Positions 5,664 to 7,521 of a stretch of DNA of 7,521 nt are shown one piece after another. Location: assembly GCA_021850505.1 (NCBI GenBank), contig JAJZLW010000154.1:1-7521 (forward strand), in the 5' to 3' direction. Under the pieces are notes generated by a model, which did not search any database, was not told the DNA's origin, and was given only the letters and a program-made list of their open reading frames with translations. Source of the stretch: Thermoplasmata archaeon (lineage in GTDB: Archaea; Thermoplasmatota; Thermoplasmata; Thermoplasmatales; Thermoplasmataceae). Position numbers and translations under genes: made by a program. Position 1 is the first letter of the stretch. The number at the start of each line of letters is the position of its first letter.

Positions 5664-6128
5664 TTAATCCGAGGACTGGATGGAGGAATTTACCTTCATG
5701 AGTATTCTTTCAAATTCCTTTAACTCTTCTAAAGAAAGACCCTTAACTGCGTCTCCAACAAGGTCTTCATAAATCTTCATTCCTGTTTTAACTAATTTTT
5801 TCCCGGCAGGCGTGAGGGACACATCAATTATCCGCCTGTCGTTCGCATTCCTGTGTTTTTTGACCAGATTTCTGTTCTCAAGTTCTTCCACGATACCGGT
5901 GACCCAGGCGCTTGTCACGTTTATTTCCGATGCCAGGCTTCCAATGGGACATTTCCCTTCCTTTGAGATCGAGAATAATAATCTGAGTTCAAGTGTTTTA
6001 ATGGAATGTTTTTCAAGCTCTTGTTCAATCCTTTTTTTTCCGTTTCTGTATACTTTGGAGAATGAGTGCCAGAGTTCCATTATTAAGTGTTTTGAATTGT
6101 CTGCTGGCTCAATCTTAAGTGAATTCAT
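5664..6128 (-). CDS. MarR-family winged-helix transcriptional regulator
   Basis: A 154-residue MarR-type repressor or activator, near the usual 140-160. The N-terminal helices (about 12-42) form the dimer interface. The winged helix-turn-helix runs from about 46 to 110: IGSLASEINVTSAWVTGIVE (62-81) holds the positioning and recognition helices, and NANDRRIIDVSLTPAGK (94-110) is the wing, with the diagnostic DRR. The C-terminal helices (111-150) complete the dimer. The ATG overlaps the TGA of the upstream exporter by 4 bp (ATGA at 6125-6128), and a GGAG Shine-Dalgarno sits 5 nt before it inside the exporter's last codons, so the two are co-transcribed and probably translationally coupled. Autoregulation of the exporter operon in response to an exported compound is the usual arrangement and is inferred here. 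The operator would lie at the operon promoter, beyond the right edge. Confidence 0.93.
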   Translation of the reverse strand: MNSLKIEPADNSKHLIMELWHSFSKVYRNGKKRIEQELEKHSIKTLELRLLFSISKEGKCPIGSLASEINVTSAWVTGIVEELENRNLVKKHRNANDRRIIDVSLTPAGKKLVKTGMKIYEDLVGDAVKGLSLEELKEFERILMKVNSSIQSSD

Positions 6129-7521
6129 CTTGACTCCGTTTTTATGGCCTTTGGATCAACCTGTGCTGAAGGAGTGCTGATGGAGTCAGCTTGAACAGGG
6201 CGTTCTGGTTCAGAGCCCGGGTATATGTTTGATTCTGAGTGTATATACCTTTTTCCTCTAATCGCTGAAAGGATAGCAGCAACTGCAAAGATAAGTGCTC
6301 CCAGATAGAATGATACTCTAAGTGAACTCATGAAGGAACTGGCCAGAGCGTTTGGGAACCATGTCTTTCCTTCGAGAAGTGTGAGCGTGGATCCACTTAT
6401 CAGCGAAGTGAAAGATGAAGGGAACAGGCTCAGGATAGTTGCTACCGGATTGTACCCGAGGAAGGCAGAGAATAGAGCTGATGTCGGCGGTATATTTATG
6501 AAATACGGAATAAGCTCAGGGGCATTTGCCGATGCAAGTGCTGTGGTAAATGCACCGGGCAACCTGGTCGTGAGAGAGACGAGAACTATGGTAAAGAATA
6601 TACCCATACTGGCTGTTTGGCCGGTGTTCTGTAAAGTTGCCCTCATTCCAGATGCAACACCTCTCTGCTGGGGAGCGACAGAATTCATGACGGCTGTTAT
6701 ATTTGGAGCAGCAAACATTCCCATTCCAGCCCCCATCATGAACAGCATCAATCCGAAGTCTATGTATGCGAAATTATAGCTCAACGTGGCTAGTAGAAGG
6801 AAAGAAACCGCACTAATAGCCATTCCAACACTCGATATGACCCTTGCTCCGATCCTGTCTGAGAGGGCACCACTAATTGGACCAAGAACAACGAAGCCGA
6901 GCATCATGGGAACCATATAGATTCCTGCCCAGAAAGGTACCACATTATAATTATATCCGTGAAGCGGAAGCCAGACTCCCTGAAGAAGTATAATAAGCAT
7001 AAACATGGCGCCACCCATTCCCATTGATTGGAGCATACCTGAAACGCTTCCAGCTGTAAAGGGGCGGCTCTTAAAGAGGGCCATATTAAACATCGGCTGG
7101 CTGACAATCCTTTCTATGAAAACAAAAGCAACAACCATTGCGAAGCCGACAATCAGTGAAAGTATGACCCAGGGATTTGACCAGCCCATTGTAGAACTAC
7201 CGTAAGGCATCAATCCGTATGTTATCGCTATCAGTATGAGTGTTAAGCCGCCGGCAAAAGCAACGTTACCCGCAACATCAATCTTCTGGTCTTTGTGTCT
7301 TATTGAGTGATCCTTCAATTTGAGGTATGACCACACGGTGCCGAGCAGGCCGACTGGAACACTTACCAGGAACACATACCTCCAGTTAATCGTGGCAAGG
7401 AGTCCACCTAGAATTAAGCCTATAAGAGATCCAGCGAGAGCTGCAATCTGATTTATGCCCATTGCCTTTCCTCTCTCATCTGGACCGAAACTGTCCGTAA
7501 TGATTGCAGCAGAATTAGCGA
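6125..7521 (-). CDS. MFS drug exporter, DHA2 (14-helix) type, 5' end beyond window
   Basis: A proton-driven efflux transporter of the inner membrane. The frame stays open to the right edge, giving 464 residues in the window; the ATG at 7462 is internal, since the upstream codons encode NSAAIITDSFGPDERGKAM, the conserved TM4-TM5 region of DHA2 exporters. About ten helices are visible, including one ending in GLILGGLLA and the GALSDRIGARV loop resembling MFS motif A. A long loop of about 60 residues follows GQTASMGIFFTIVLVSL, then a final helix (SFYLGALIFAVAAILSAI), then a hydrophilic tail of about 45 residues rich in Pro, Ser and Glu. Together with the helices missing at the N-terminus this fits 14 helices. 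In the antiporter motif the usual GPxxGG reads GLILGG, with Leu for Pro. The gene overlaps marR by 4 bp. Substrate is unknown. Confidence 0.9.
   Translation of the reverse strand, partial: ANSAAIITDSFGPDERGKAMGINQIAALAGSLIGLILGGLLATINWRYVFLVSVPVGLLGTVWSYLKLKDHSIRHKDQKIDVAGNVAFAGGLTLILIAITYGLMPYGSSTMGWSNPWVILSLIVGFAMVVAFVFIERIVSQPMFNMALFKSRPFTAGSVSGMLQSMGMGGAMFMLIILLQGVWLPLHGYNYNVVPFWAGIYMVPMMLGFVVLGPISGALSDRIGARVISSVGMAISAVSFLLLATLSYNFAYIDFGLMLFMMGAGMGMFAAPNITAVMNSVAPQQRGVASGMRATLQNTGQTASMGIFFTIVLVSLTTRLPGAFTTALASANAPELIPYFINIPPTSALFSAFLGYNPVATILSLFPSSFTSLISGSTLTLLEGKTWFPNALASSFMSSLRVSFYLGALIFAVAAILSAIRGKRYIHSESNIYPGSEPERPVQADSISTPSAQVDPKAIKTESR

Noticed and set aside
6330..6779. 149-codon plus-strand open frame inside the MFS gene
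   Set aside because: It is antisense to conserved transmembrane segments of the exporter and has no promoter or recognisable motif.
7460..7462. ATG at 7462 as the exporter start
   Set aside because: The frame is open to the window edge and the upstream codons encode the conserved NSAAIITDSFGPDERGKAM region, so this Met is internal.

Overview
The window looks like archaeal chromosome, most plausibly from a thermoacidophilic Thermoplasmatales-type euryarchaeon. The evidence is a canonical-type SMC ATPase behind a TTTATATA box A, several genes that begin about 25 nt downstream of a TATA-like element with no Shine-Dalgarno (leaderless style), beta-oxidation-type enzymes, and a DHA2 exporter with a MarR regulator. 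The lineage is an inference from gene style and cannot be proved from this window alone.

Layout, left to right. (1) Positions 1-782, minus strand: the N-terminal 260 codons of an SMC chromosome-condensation ATPase, running off the left edge. (2) Positions 783-1072: a divergent intergenic region with the smc promoter and an unusual density of short palindromes and inverted repeats, including a 9-bp palindrome (TGTCTGACA) present twice. (3) Positions 1073-2092, plus strand: a PLP-dependent cysteine-synthase-family enzyme. The open frame extends up to a GTG at 965, but that extension does not look like the family. (4) Positions 2095-5054, minus strand: three collinear genes for an esterase-D-like alpha/beta hydrolase, a thiolase and an enoyl-CoA hydratase. 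(5) Positions 5211-5597, plus strand: a 128-residue protein of unknown function, divergent from the esterase. (6) Positions 5664-7521, minus strand: a MarR-family regulator overlapping by 4 bp the end of a 14-helix MFS (DHA2) exporter that runs off the right edge.

Functionally there are four unrelated modules: chromosome organisation (smc), sulfur amino-acid synthesis (cysteine synthase), acyl-CoA/ester metabolism (esterase, thiolase, hydratase) and efflux with local regulation (MFS and MarR). The hydratase keeps both catalytic glutamates and the thiolase keeps its Cys/His/Cys active site, so both look active; the 3-hydroxyacyl-CoA dehydrogenase that would link them is not here.

I see no CRISPR array, tRNA, rRNA, insertion sequence or obvious novel multi-gene system. 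The items most worth a second look are the palindrome-rich smc/cysteine-synthase intergenic region, a lysine in the cysteine synthase that may mark O-phosphoserine use, and the unassigned 128-residue protein.
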